Source: Rusavskia elegans
Lineage: Eukaryota; Ascomycota; Lecanoromycetes; Teloschistales; Teloschistaceae
Direction of reading: 5' to 3'
Length of the DNA: 64,000 nt
NCBI GenBank assembly: GCA_011316305.1
Contig: SAUG01000011.1
Coordinates: 1 to 64,000, forward strand
Part shown: positions 23,520 to 35,647 of the stretch, one piece after another
Position numbering within the stretch: the stretch's first letter is position 1
Layout: each line of letters starts with the position of its first letter
Translations under genes and position numbers: made by a program
Notes under the pieces: model-generated
The model's input: the letters and a program-made list of their open reading frames with translations, nothing else
Databases searched by the model: none
What the model was told of the DNA's origin: nothing

Positions 23520-24083
23520 AAAGCGCTAGGGTATATACTTTAAAAGGGTCTAAAAACGTTATATCTGGTATAAACCTCTATATAATTAAATTATATTAAT
23601 CTAATCTTGCTTTTTTATCTTCTAATAACGCAGCTTTTAACTATTAGTATTATATAGCCTAATATTAGTATTCTTTTTAGATTCGCGGCTTTTATAATAC
23701 TCGTTACTACTACCTAAACGGATAATTTCTTATATATAACGTAGTATACGTTTAATCTAGCGCTGGATCCTTTTTTAGTTTAGCTAATTACTCTAGTAGT
23801 AAAGCTATATACGTTCAGCTACCTTTTTAGTCTTCGAAATACCTAATCGGGTCGTCTTTTACTTTATCTATAGCTAATATAGTTCGATTTAGTTATAATC
23901 CGGTAAGTTCCCGACCTAGAATATTTTTAGAATATCGAAATTAAGAAATATCTGACGCTAATACTTTAAATCGTAAGTAGAAGCCTTATCTTCTTAAATA
24001 ATCGTACCGGGCCTCTCTTTTTTATACTTTTAAGCGAATAGAAAGAGTTTAGAAATAAGGATCTTTTTTTGGTATCGCTATTA

Positions 24084-24493
24084 TATAATATCCCTGTGTA
24101 TCAGAAAACGTTACGCTCGAGCCTAGCTACAGCCGTAGATATAGTCCGAGCTACTAAATAGTAAAGGAATCCTAGTATAGGTTATTATAACTAATCCTAT
24201 ATACCCGTAGAGGTACGGTTATAATATTACGAGGTATCTTTATTATAAGGTAATTAAAAAGAGAATAGTAGAAACGTATTTAATAATTATATTAATAACT
24301 AACGAGAGAAACTATCTATAGGAATAATAAGCGATATATATAGTAAAAATAGCCGTAAAAACTAACGGGTAGCTATCTATTAAAAGTCCCGTTTAAAGAA
24401 GCGGCTATATCGGCTATATATAGCTATAGATAATTAGGTTTATTTATTTAACTAATCCTTTTATAGAACTTCTATAAAGTCGCGGATATAATA
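24084..24493. repeat. LTR copy, left
   Basis: Aligns end to end with 27023-27432. Nearly all differences examined are C/T or G/A transitions. It contains the shared segment CCGTAGATATAGTCCGAGCT. Confidence 0.9.
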
Positions 24494-27022
24494 TAGCCCT
24501 CTCTATATCGCTTTTTATCTAGCGTATAATCTTTCTATAGGGTATAAAAAAAGTATTTTCTTTTTTTTTTTTTCTTTCTCTATTCTATTTTTCGATATCT
24601 TTACTATATATTTTCGGTAAAGAAACCGGTTAAAATCCTTTCGTCGTATTTAGTCGAGAGGAGTTATAATATCTTTTCTTTATTCTTTATATACCTATAA
24701 TTCTTTAAAAGAATATAAAGTCGATATTAGTAGTAATATTTATAGTAAATATATTCAGATTTAGAAATTATATAATCTTCTAATATCTAATACTATCTTT
24801 TTATTAATTTTTTATCTCTTTTATCCTACTAACCTTTATAGAGAAGCGTTTTAAAGATAAAAAAAATAAACTCTATTCTAATATTACTAGTATTTTTAAT
24901 AAATATTCCGAAGCTTATTATCGTATTAAATTCTTCCTTAATTTTAAAAAAGAAATTCGTAATAAATATTTAGCTTAGAAGTCGGATTTTCGCCGGCTCT
25001 TTAGTAAGTAAAAGTATTTTATTATTTATTATCGCGTTTTAGATAAATATAACAGTAATTTTATTATTTAGAAATAATATATATTATCTCGGTTTAACGA
25101 GTTTAATAATCCGGTTATATTTTATTTTTCTATTAGTTTTATACTAGCCGCGTAAAAGGCTTCTATTAAATTAATACCTAGTTTTAATTCGGATAATCTA
25201 GATTAATTTTTAAGAGATTTTAATTTCTTTTAACCTATAGAAAGCGTAGGTATCTAAAAAAGATCTAGTTAAAGGCTTTTTCGCCTTTACTTTTTATAAT
25301 AGTTTATATATCTATATTATAAGTTATTTCCGGTTCCTCTAATAGTTCTACTAAATTTTATTCTTTAGTAACTATCTTATCCTAAGACGACAAGGACGGA
25401 TACTAATTAAACTTTTTATTTCTAAATTATACGCTAAGTACCGGGTCTAGTATTCTTTCGTTCTAATCTATTTAGTTTAGTTTATAGTATTTAATTTTAT
25501 CTATAGCTTTAACTATATCCTAGTATATTTTTCTAACGTAGTTTATTTAAAATTATTAAATTATTTCTCTATTTTTATTATATTTCTCGGTAAATTACTA
25601 GAAAAAATAGTAATACTCTTTCTAAATTTTTATATTCTAGATTTCTCCGCCTTTTTTAAAGCTTTTATCTAATTCTATAATATCGTCGTAATTTATTACT
25701 AAGATAGCGTCTATTTCTTTATATAAGAGATTTTTATAGGCTAGTAAATAAATTATTTATAGTTCTATTTTCTTATCTATAGTACTTTTTTCTATTAGTT
25801 TTTTTAAAATCGATACTTTCTATTTATTTCCTAGGATAATATAACTTCTCTAACTTTTAATAATAGTAAAATTTATTATTCCGATTAATCTATTTTTTAT
25901 TTTAACTTCGATATCGAGGATTCTATTATTTTTTATTATTTATCTATAGAAATATCCTTTAATTCTATTATAGAATCCTTTTATAACTTTATTATCTTCC
26001 TTTCTATTTACGAGAGCTATTATTAGTTAACTTCCGATTTTAACTTTAAATACTACTATAAAGGGTTTTTTAGTTTTATATAATTTAAAATCGATTATTA
26101 GCTTTATTTCCTATATTTTTCTAGGTTCTTTAAAATAATATCCTATCTCTATTTTATCTAATAGATAGATAGAGTAAATATTATTATAGTAGGCTAACCT
26201 GCTTCTTACTATATATTTATAGAATAATTTTTCTATTACTTTAAAAAAGTTTTTAGTTACTTTAGTTACTTCTTTAATTAGATAATTCTTTTTAAAGTAT
26301 CCTATTTTTCCGTATAAATAATAAACTTTAGTTCTCGATCCTTTAGTCTTAGTAGTATCGAGCTCTATCGGGTCTCTTCTAGGCTTTTTTTTAGCGGGTC
26401 CTATTTTACTAAGCGTCTACTTATCTAAGTATATTTTATACTATCTAATATCGATCCTTATCGTAAATTTAATAAAATCTAGTAATAAATCTAGTTTTTT
26501 AATTACTACTATAATTTTTTTAACTTTTATCTAAAATCTTTTATAGAAGTAGGCTTTTAGAGCTAAATCTTCCTAGTCTATTTTATAAGCTAATATTCTA
26601 AACTAAATAACGTAGATAGCTACTAACTTCTACTATTTTAAAACTATTAGTCTTTTTCCTATTACTTTATCTTTATTATTATTTCCGAAGGCTTCTTTTA
26701 TAGCTATAATAAGATTACCGAAGGTATAAAAAATCTATAATATTTTATTTTCTTTCTATCCTTCTAGGTTATCGAGATAATCTTTTATTTAAAGCTATAC
26801 CTAATTAAAAGCAGCTTTTTCTAGGTATAATATTATAAATAGAATTTTAACTACTTTATTCGGAAACTAGTTTATATATAATATAAAGTAGATATTAATC
26901 TAAATAACCTATAGTTTTAAAGATTTTTTATCTTTTTTATAGATATTTAGTATTACTACTTTAATAGTATCGCTTCGATTTATAGGTCGGGATAACGAAA
27001 CTAATATAGTAAATTATTAAAA

Positions 27023-27432
27023 TATAATATCTCTATATATTAAAAGGCGTTATATTCGAGCCTAGCTATAGCCGTAGATATAGTCCGAGCTACTAAATAG
27101 TAAAAGAATTTTAGTATAGATTATTATAACTAATTCTATATACCCGTAGAAATACGATTACGATATTATAAAGTATTTTTATTATAAAGTAATTAAAAAG
27201 AGAATAGTAGAAATATATTTAATAATTATATTAACGACTAACGAAAGAAACTATCTATAGAAATAATAAGTAATATATATAATAAAAATAGCCGTAAAGG
27301 CCGACGGGTAGCTATCTATTAAGAGTCCCGTTTAGAGGGACGGCTATATCGGCTATATACGGCTATAGATAATTAGATTCGCTTGTTTAACTAATCCCTT
27401 TATAGAATCTCTATAGAGTCGCGGACGTAATA
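27023..27432. repeat. LTR copy, right
   Basis: Same length as the left copy (410 bases), and more strongly mutated to TA in its first third. Confidence 0.9.
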
Positions 27433-28440
27433 TACTAATTAATACCGCTTTTACTTTCTCTTACTACCTTCCTATTTTCTTTAATCTAGCGCTATTAACG
27501 CTTTACTCCGCCGAGATTCCGGAAGCCTATTCGTCTGATTCCGGTACTTAATATCTATTCGTTCCGAATATTAGATTCTAGAATATTATTTATCTTTTTT
27601 AGTATATTATTAGCTTCTTTCCGTTCCGCTTTAGTTTCTGCTTTCTAGATATAATAAAGCCCTTTCTTATTATAGGAGTAATAGCTCTACTATATAAATT
27701 CTATTATCCTTTTCTACCGGCGGCGTATTATAGCTAGTTTAACGAATTTACCTGCTCTATACTAAACTCGAAGTTTACTTTACCGAATATCTAAAATAAC
27801 GCTAGTTTTATCCGACTAAATAATATTCTTCTAATCTTCTAATATCTAATAAGTATATTTTAACGTAAAAGCTAAACGTACTTCCTTTATTATATCGGTT
27901 AAGATAGGTTTTATCGTTCGTTTATAGAAATTAAAGCCGTTTCGTTTAAAGATCCTTTAGATAGTTAATTTAGATATATACTCGGTATATACTATCGTAG
28001 TAGAAAAGAGTTTACGCTTATTTCTATTACTATTTTTAAGCTTCTAGATAAACGCCGCCTCTTTTTTATCGTTTATAGCCTTTAGCCGCCCGGTTCTGGT
28101 TCTATTAATAACGAGTTCGAGTTCTAGAATTAGTTTAGCGTTAGTATCCTATCTACGTTCTTCGGCTTTTTTTTTAAACTTGCTAATAGCGCTTTAAATA
28201 AGGCCTACTATATTAGCAATATTTTACTACTTCTAGCCCTGCTATAGATATACTAGTACCTGGATTCGTTAGCCAGTAGAGTAAATTTAGCGAGCGGAAA
28301 GGGGCTTAGCGGAAGCTATAGATATTTACTAGGGAGCTTAGTAAGTTTGGATAAGGTAGTACGATTTAGTAGAGAAAAAACTCGGATTCGCTAATAAAAT
28401 TGGTAGGGCGCCAAGTCGTATCTCGGGCGCTAAGGATTTA

Positions 28441-28473
28441 GGCGATATTCTGGACTTTTGGTGCCATCCTCCG
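28441..28473. repeat. Right terminal inverted repeat of the mariner element
   Basis: Retains G/C at positions where the left copy has A/T, so it appears almost unmutated. It is followed by TA at 28474-28475. Confidence 0.9.
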
Positions 28474-28911
28474 TAAATAAAACATCTTTCCTTGCTACTT
28501 GTATTACCCGCGCTGTCAGGAGACAGAGGATACGATTGCAAAGGCTCATATATAATATAACCGTCCAGAATCTCTAATACCTCGGTGACGCATGTTTTGG
28601 AATCGAAGGCGATGCCGTTTTCTCTTTTTGGTGGGATTTGTTATGGATTAGTCCCAATGAGACCTAGACCTAGAGTGCGTCAGTGAGGCGCAAGTCGGAT
28701 ATATAAACGACATGCTACGAACAGTGGAAAGCGGGTCGAAGCGTACGTACGTAGCCAGAAGCGTAGATGCGTAGATGCGCGTCGGACGTGAACCGAATCT
28801 TGAGCTCCAAAACTCTGATCGAGTCTGCCTCGTCTGCGAGCACTCCACTGCAACAACGAAGGAATCAAACTTTTCTCCCTCTCCTCAGTAGAGCGTTTAC
28901 AATACGTCGTC

Positions 28912-29705
28912 ATGTTACCGGTCCTTACGCATGCTGGGCACTGGGTTCTATGGGCTCTCCTAGTTGCTAATGTATCTGTGTGCGCCGGCTCCATCTACAA
29001 GCTCGACCCAATGTACGTAGATCAGCTGGGTAAAGCATCCGAAGAAACAATTCGTACCAAGAAAGTCAATCCAAGGTAAGTCGGCGTTTGTTAGATTCCA
29101 TTTCCGTATACGACCTTCTGATTTCCAGTGTTAAATCAAGCACTGGAATTCAGCGTCGATTCGAGGTATCAACCCAGCCATCAAACCCCAAACCCTCCAA
29201 GGACCACATCCTTACGGAACACACCTCCTTCTACGATGTCGATGTAGTAGGCAGCGAGGTCGTACTCGGTATCATGATCAATGACGACATCCGTTTGAAC
29301 TTCCGAAGCATCCAACGACTCGTCACTACCGCGAAGACTCACTACACCGAGGAAATCGCCAGGTTGGGAAGAAATTCCATCCTCAACGGCAATTGCTATC
29401 ATAGCTCCTGGCCGCACTTGCCAGGAAGAAACACCGCCATGACGGTCATGGATGACTCGCAAAGTTTACTGACGTACGGCATGGTTTCGGATGCTTTGCG
29501 CGGCATCGTGCAGTTTTACCGGGCGCACCCTGACCAGCATGGGGAACTTACGGCGCTGATCAAGATCCCGCGTAGTGTTGCATCTCGTCCTGTGGACTTG
29601 CTTAAGGTGGGATTTGTTACGCTGTTGGAGGATTATGAACCTCCAGATCTGGGCAAGGGCTCCCCCTACGGTGCGCGATGTATGCCTACACGCGGGAGCC
29701 TGTGA
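28912..29705 (+). CDS. Secreted hypothetical protein, 246 aa
   Basis: Two exons, 28912-29075 and 29129-29705, with a GTAAGT donor and TTTCCAG acceptor. The ATG at 28912 opens a signal peptide (HWVLWALLVANVSVCAGS). The mature part has FYDVDVVGSEVVLGIMINDD, a GNCYHSSWP segment and a TVMDDSQSLLTYGMVSDAL helix. No family is recognised, although the spacing suggests a conserved fungal secreted protein. The annotated frame ends in CMPTRGSL. Shifting by one base near 29680 would continue with YAYTREPVSPLMNN for about 35 codons, so the C-terminus may be altered by a one-base indel. The gene lies just outside the RIP block. Confidence 0.7.
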
Positions 29706-31509
29706 GCCCGCTGATGAATAACAGTTCGGACAAGAGCACCAATTTGGCTGCGGTTGATAAATCAGTCTTCGCCCCTATACATTAGACAAATGATATATTT
29801 ACAGTGTATGAAAGTAACTCACGTCCTCCAGCCAGTACGTTCTTTAAATCGGTGAAGTTTCAATGGGGTCATTCCGTGGAGGGGAACGGAAAATTTTGGT
29901 ACGTTGTTGGACTTCTCAATAGAGCGGCATCAGCATCGGCCAATATCACCGGCGAGATGGACGTGAGCGCTCTCTGAATTTACGATCAAAGGTTCTGTGT
30001 CGCGTGGCGTGGACACAGACCGTGCCCAGATTTGATCTGAAGGAAACTTTGAACTGAGCCGGGAAGCCCGGCGATAACAATGGTGTTCGCTTTCAAAGCT
30101 CGAGCTCCGCCTGGAAATTATAAGAAACAGTCCACGAGTGATCAGAACTCTCCCTTGTCTTGAAGTCAAACAATGGTGTAAGCTATCCTCTGGCTCAGCT
30201 GCGCGCTTAGCCAGGAGAGGGGGAAAGGGTCGATGTTATCGAGGCAAGCGGTAGAGTGCGGGAGAAAGATATAAAGTGGATTTTCTCATTCGATTAATGT
30301 GCTGTAATGATAGAGTAACGTTGTATGGGCTCGCAGGTCCGTTTTTGGTGTCTGCTGGGTCGTCGAGCATTATCCGTTCTGCCCATCGCACACGCAGTGA
30401 CAGTTGGGTCTCCACCTTTCCCATCTGTCTCAAATAACAGATGGCATATGACAGAAGCCATGTTGAGAGAGATATGTATGCAATGCAGTAACACCCCGAA
30501 AGCGGATGAACTCCGTGTGAAGCGCCAGATGCCAAGTAGATCGTGGTTTTCATCGAGGCGACACCGAAGCATGAAAGATAATTGTCACCACGAGTATCTA
30601 AGATTGAAGAGAGTGGAGCAGGAGCTGTAAGAATTATTCCGATGGCTATTTGTAGAGTTCCGGGAACATGCACCCCAACTGTAGAAGTGCTCGTTTCCAC
30701 AAGATAGCCCTGAGTTGGCATCATCTACAGCTGGGATACCCAAAATCCCATTATCCGAAAGTGAATAAGAGAAGGATTTAAAGCATTGACTTACAATGGC
30801 CGGGCAAAGATATTGAACTAGTTGAGTTATCGCGAGTCTCGCGGTGGTCCAGATCAGCCCAGTGTTGGATTAGTGCGTGTTTTTACCGCTCTGTACGACG
30901 TAGGCGCTTAGACGAAACCATCCTTGATAATGTACCACACCACTGAAAGTCATCCTTTCTTGAAACAGCCTGCACTCTGAATCGCAAGCGCGGCGTCTGC
31001 GAGTTTGCTCAGACACTGTTTGTCTCACTTTTTGGTCAACTTACCAACTCCATTTGCAGGCTATGATTAGAGATGAACTGCGTAGAAGGCGTTATGAATA
31101 GATTTTCCTTGCCTTTGCGCCTGCTACCCGCTTCCAGACAGCCGCACGCCTGCATCGACATGGAGTTGCGGCGCTTGTTGTCTGACATGCAGCTGACCTT
31201 GGCCTATCAGTATCGCTTGCTGTCTCTGGCAGAGGATAAAGACTTAGTGGTCTCTTGAGGGATGGATCCAGTCCGATGAGATAAAAGACCACGTTGTCCG
31301 CATGTTGAAATGTGCATCAAGAGTCCGTCCTTTGGCAGATCCATTCTAGACTTGACTTGTCAAGTACGTGAACCACGGGAGCTGTCGTGTGAAGACTTAC
31401 ATCGTCCGGTGTGGAGATGATATCCTTCGCCTCTGATTCTGTAAGCGCTTTCTGTAAGCGCTTCCGATCTCCTGGCGCTTCGGGCTGAAACACTTGGCGG
31501 CTTGGCGGC
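29706..31509. other. Intergenic, no supported gene
   Basis: A 162-codon minus frame (30236-30724) contains hydrophobic stretches but competes with other frames and has no family signature. No exon model was convincing. Confidence 0.4.
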
Positions 31510-33887
31510 TTGGCAAATATGTCATCGCCTTTGAAATCCGACCAAGAACATCACATCAAAGTATCCACAAGAGTTTCACTGGGAGCTTCTGGTATGCTGA
31601 ATAACTCCGAGATCAAACGACCCAGTCTTATGGATACAACAAGCCTTCCAGACCGACCGAAGCCGTCCAAACCCCAGAAGCAAAAGCCCCCCAAACAGCC
31701 CAAGGCCACAAATGCACCCAAACCCAAGCGAGCAGAAGCGGCCAAACCCGCACCAGACGACCCTCAATTGATGTTCAAGGTTGGTTTCCTCTCGGATGTA
31801 TACCACGAGAGATCAGTTGAAAGCGGGGCTATCGACAAAGTTGTCACGAGAGTGGGTTTCATGGACCGCCAGCCCTGATTGAATACAAGGGAAGATCGTT
31901 GATACATTGGCAGTTTCCCCCTGAACCGAATGGTTTCCTACACATAGGCCATAGCAAGGCCATCGCCATCAATTTCGGCTTCGCAAAGCAGCATGGAGGA
32001 GAATGCTACCTACGATTCGACGATACCAATCCCAAGGGCGAGGAGGAACAATATTTCGTCGCAATTGAAGAGATCGTCAAGTGGCTAGGATTTGAGCCCA
32101 AGCGCGTCACATACTCCAGCGACAACTTCGACCGCTTGTACGCCTTGGCCGAAGCTCTTGTCGAGAGAGATCGCGCATACGTCTGTCACTGTACAAGTCA
32201 GTCCGCACACCAGAGACCTCCGCTGCGCAAAAGGCTAACCCCCTGCAGAAGCGGAAGTCATCGCTCAGCGTGGTGGAGGCGAAGGAGAGGGAAGGCCTCG
32301 ATATGCCTGTCGCCACCGTAATCGGCCGACTGCCGAAAGCCTTACGGAGTTCCGAGCCATGCGCCATGGCAAATACGAGGCCGGAGAGGCGGCGTTGAGG
32401 ATGAAGCAGAACCTTGATGATGGGAATCCCCAGATGTGGGATCTATTCGCATATCGCATCCCAGAGAAAGAGCATCGAAAACATCATCGCACAGGAGACA
32501 AGTGGAGGATATATCCGACGTACACACTGCCTCTGTGACAGCTTTGAAGGAATCACCCATTCGTTATGTACCACGGAGTTCGAACTCTCGAGGGTTTCCT
32601 ATGAATGGTTGTGCGATGAGCTGGAGGTGTATAAGCCAATGCAGAGAGAGTCAGTCCAGTCGCTGCAACCATTCCGCAACCCAAGTATGTAAGAGCTAAT
32701 CTTTGCCATTCGGTAGGTATGGGCGATTGAATGTCAGCGGTACTGTGCTTTCCAAACGCAAGATCGTCGAACTTGTTAACAAAGGTCACGTCCGTGCATG
32801 GGATGACCCCCGCCTCTACACTCTCATTGCTTTGCGACGACGGGGCATTCCCCCTGGAGCAATTCTGTCCTTCGTAAACGAACTGGGCGTGACAAAGGCA
32901 ACAACCAACATCGAGCTCCGGCGATTTGAGACATCGATTCGTCGCTATCTCGAGCTCACTGTCCCGCGGCTCATGCTCGTACTTGAGCCACTCACCGTCG
33001 TCATTGATGATTTAGATGATGATCATTTGGAAATGGTGGATGTTCCGTTCTCCAAGAATCCTGCCTACGGGGTAAGCAACTCCCATTCACCCTTCTCATC
33101 ATACAGGCACACTCCCATCCCAGTGAAGGCCTGGCTAATCATCCACACATGCAGTCGCACACCATCCCTTTCACCAAGAAGGTGTATATTGAGCGCAGTG
33201 ACTTTCGCGAGGTTGATTCGGACGATTACTTCCGCCTCGCGCCTGGGAAATCTGTTGGTCTACTAAAAGTCCCTTTTCCTATCACCGCTACCTCCTTCGA
33301 GAAAGAGTCGAATTCTGGTGAAGTCATGGTAGTCCACGCGAAGTATGAAAAGCCTTTGGACGGTAGTACCCCGAAGAAGCCGAAGAGGTAATCACTGGCC
33401 CCTCTCACCGTCCTCTTCAATGCTATCATTGCCTAAGTCCGAAAAAAGCTTACCTCTCTTGACTAAACCATTTAATAGTTTCATCCACTGGGTCGCATCC
33501 GCTCCCGCTCACAACAGCCCTATCAAAGCCATTGTTCGTGCTTTCAACCCGTTGTTCAGATCAAATAACCCTGCAGCGCATCCCGATGGCTTTCTGGCAG
33601 ATATCAATCCTGGATCTGAACAGATTTTCCCTCATGCGATGGTTGAATGTGGATTCGAAGAGATCAGACAGCGGGCACCGTGGCCCGCTGAAGCAGGTGA
33701 AAAGAAGCTTACAGACGCAGAAAAAAACAGCTCAACGAGTGGAGTCCAGCAAGCAGCCCCAGGGCCTGAAGCGGTTCGATTCCAAGGAATGCGTGTGGCC
33801 TACTTCTGCGTTGATCGAGAGACTACGAAGGATGATCTGATTCTGAACAGGATTGTAAGCTTGAAGGAAGACGTGGGAAAAGACTGA
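31510..33887 (+). pseudogene. Glutaminyl-tRNA synthetase copy with one frameshift
   Basis: Six exons with good splice sites (31510-31851, 31914-32196, 32249-32649, 32717-33071, 33155-33387, 33479-33887) cover the catalytic and anticodon-binding domains of a eukaryotic cytosolic GlnRS, which charges tRNA-Gln. Visible are [16 protein letters not shown] (HIGH motif), [42 protein letters not shown] (KMSKS equivalent), [16 protein letters not shown] and the C-terminal ADINPGSEQIFPHAM. Between IYPTY and [10 protein letters not shown], at about 32521, the family residues DF and part of T are missing. This equals an 8-base deletion that shifts the frame and creates a stop 12 bases later. The usual long N-terminal domain is replaced by about 85 Lys/Pro-rich residues. 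It is either a subtelomeric duplicate now broken, or an assembly error in a working gene. Confidence 0.88.
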
Positions 33888-34078
33888 AACGCCGCAGCTT
33901 GGATATCCTACATGACTAGATTCAGATGGCACATGGGCTCCATTGGCGAATGATATACCGCGTGCGTCTCCCTTTGCCAAAGCCTTGGGCCGACATTGGT
34001 GCAGTGACTTCTTCGTCATCGATGATACAGGCGGAGCCTTTTGGACTCATACGCAATCACTCTCCTGGGCCACCAATG

Positions 34079-34866
34079 CTACAGACCAACGCTCGCTGCG
34101 CTAAGAAGCATACAAGCCCCGGGAAACAGGACCATACCCTTGTATCTCCACACCCCATATCCATCCGGCTTGACTCCGTTAGCCAGCAATGTCGCACTGG
34201 GCATGGCGATGCCTGATACTCCAGCGGCGCTGGTAATCACGCCGAAGGCCATCCCGCGGCGTTGGATCCACCATCCGTTGATGATGCTGATGATGGGGTA
34301 GTAGAAGATGAGAAAGCCGGTCCCGTAAATGATTCCTTGTGTCACAATGAGCGCGCCGATACTCGAAACAAAGGAACTAGCAAGGAGCGCTTCAATGCAC
34401 AGTGGCCAGCCGGTCCAGATCATGTACTGACGAAACCTTTGGTAACGTCGTACTACGATGGCCATGAACGGGTCGCCGAGATATGGGACGCCGGAAGCCA
34501 TGGTGCCGGCGATGGTGATGTGTGGATTATCGTGAAACTCTGGGAGCTTTGCATAGTAGTTTTGGAAAACACCGAAGGAGATTGGAAAGCCTGATCAACT
34601 CTTGTCAGATCACAGGGGGGGCAGTCGTCCCATATCCCTGGGGATCCGTACCCCACAGTATGGCCTCGAACATGAAGGCGGCGAAGAGAACCTTCCATGC
34701 TGCATGTCACCGTCAGCAGGCTTGAGCTGCTGATAAATGCCTCGATGATCCGTCGAGTCGCCGTTGTTATTGGACCACACACACCGTCACCGCCATCCTC
34801 CATTCGAGATGCGGGAACTTGGTGGCTCTCGAATGTGATCGAGACCGTCTGGACTGTTGAAGCCAT
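34079..34866 (-). pseudogene. MFS monocarboxylate-type transporter, 5' half only
   Basis: Three exons on the minus strand give residues DGGDAWKVLFAAFMFEAILWG, then PISFGVFQNYYAKLPEFHDN, then GTMASGVPYLGDPFMAIVVR and RRGMAFGVITSAAGVSGIAM. These are the first six helices of a fungal monocarboxylate/H+ symporter-like MFS protein. The start is probably the ATG at 34866. The frame stops at 34079 directly after helix six. No sequence resembling helices 7-12 exists before the 3' end of the GlnRS copy (33887), so the 3' half is missing. It probably records a rearrangement breakpoint between 33890 and 34080. Not expected to transport. Confidence 0.75.
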
Positions 34867-35647
34867 AGGATCTAAAGCAGATAAACTATCAGGATTCAAG
34901 TAGTCGAATTACTTCGGTTTTGGCTCCCTGGATGGTAAGCACATCTGGGAGATACTCAGTTGTCGTCCGATGCTAGCCGCACGGATGACGTGGTCGTTGA
35001 AAGCGTGCCCTGGCCCAATCAACAGCCCGTGTGTGCCATGACGGTTGTCCAGTCTTTATCGTCCCAAGTCAAGTCTCTGCATGAAGATGCGTCCTTCAGC
35101 TCCCCAGGCAGCCAAAGCGAGACCCGAATATACAGACCAACTTTGACATTGGAAAAGCTGCACCGACGCTGCTCCTTGGCCGTGACCTGGCCGATATCCT
35201 GTGTGGGGAACCTCGACCTTATACCATAGACAATTGGAGCATAGAGAGAGACTGTTCGACGATGCACCCTCCACCGACTGCTGAATTCTCCTTGCCCTAT
35301 CCCTTTGACCACGATGGACATCTTGATCGACAAATCTCGCCTGAGCGACGCTGTAATCGAAATCATATACCAAGCTCGAGCAGGCAATAACTCTATCTTT
35401 GTAGATTTCTATGCTCGGAAACCCCATAGGACAGAGCCCACTAAGGATCCAAATTTCTATCAGAACCCCACATTTTGATCAACGTTCAGCTGTCCTTAAG
35501 TTCCAGCCAAACCCTATCTCCAGAGGAACCAAAACGCACAGCCGTCAATCCTCTTCACCTCAACTTGGGTGCTAGCAACCAGAGATATGTACAAGTCGTG
35601 GACACCTCCCTGCTGTTCTCAACCGCAATCTCGACAGGATCCAACCT
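34867..35647. other. Intergenic, no supported gene
   Basis: Overlapping frames of about 120 codons on the minus strand (35019-35427) have no motif. The interval separates the MFS fragment from the SAT4-type pseudogene. Confidence 0.4.

Larger units (their letters stand above)
24084..27432 (-). mobile_element. LTR retrotransposon, RIP-degenerate, nested in the mariner element
   Basis: Two 410-base direct repeats (24084-24493 and 27023-27432) bound 2529 bases of internal DNA. The flanks are TATTA (24079-24083) and TACTA (27433-27437), a 5-bp target duplication differing by one transition. Removing the element and one duplication copy brings the two halves of the mariner transposase back into frame at a GGID-W-W-RYQ site. 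A purine-rich stretch (minus strand) just inside the left LTR would fit a polypurine tract and therefore minus orientation. No reverse transcriptase, integrase or protease motif could be read. At 3.3 kb it is short, either non-autonomous or deleted. LTR termini now read TA...TA, consistent with mutated TG...CA. Confidence 0.9.
23487..28473 (-). mobile_element. Tc1/mariner-type DNA transposon, RIP-inactivated, split by an LTR element
   Basis: Inverted ends of 33 bases lie at 23487-23519 and 28441-28473 (outer sequence CGGAGGATGGCACCAAAAGT on the right copy). They differ only by C/T or G/A changes, and each is bordered by the TA target dinucleotide (23485-23486, 28474-28475). The minus strand carries a stop-riddled transposase. 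Around 27770-27650 a region reads as a mutated FMFWGCFSYDKKGP-type block. Near 27510 there is GIRRIGFRNLGGVKR. Left of the insertion, near 24040-23700, come ERPGTII, EDKA and a mutated PGNSPDLN-type block. This is the order expected for a fungal DDE transposase. Without the LTR element (3349 bp) and one 5-bp duplication, it is about 1.63 kb, a normal size. Not mobile in this state. Confidence 0.9.

Noticed and set aside
24494..27022. Reverse transcriptase or integrase inside the LTR element
   Set aside because: No such motif could be read in any frame, even allowing for CA-to-TA changes.
30236..30724. 162-codon minus frame with hydrophobic stretches
   Set aside because: Considered as an RTA1-like or other membrane protein, but no family motif or splice-compatible neighbour exon was found.
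32521..32541. A 21-base GT...AG interval in the GlnRS copy as an intron
   Set aside because: Too short for a spliceosomal intron, and it would remove the conserved THCLCD residues.
34522..34903. Plus-strand frames over the MFS fragment
   Set aside because: Shadows of the minus-strand transporter exons.
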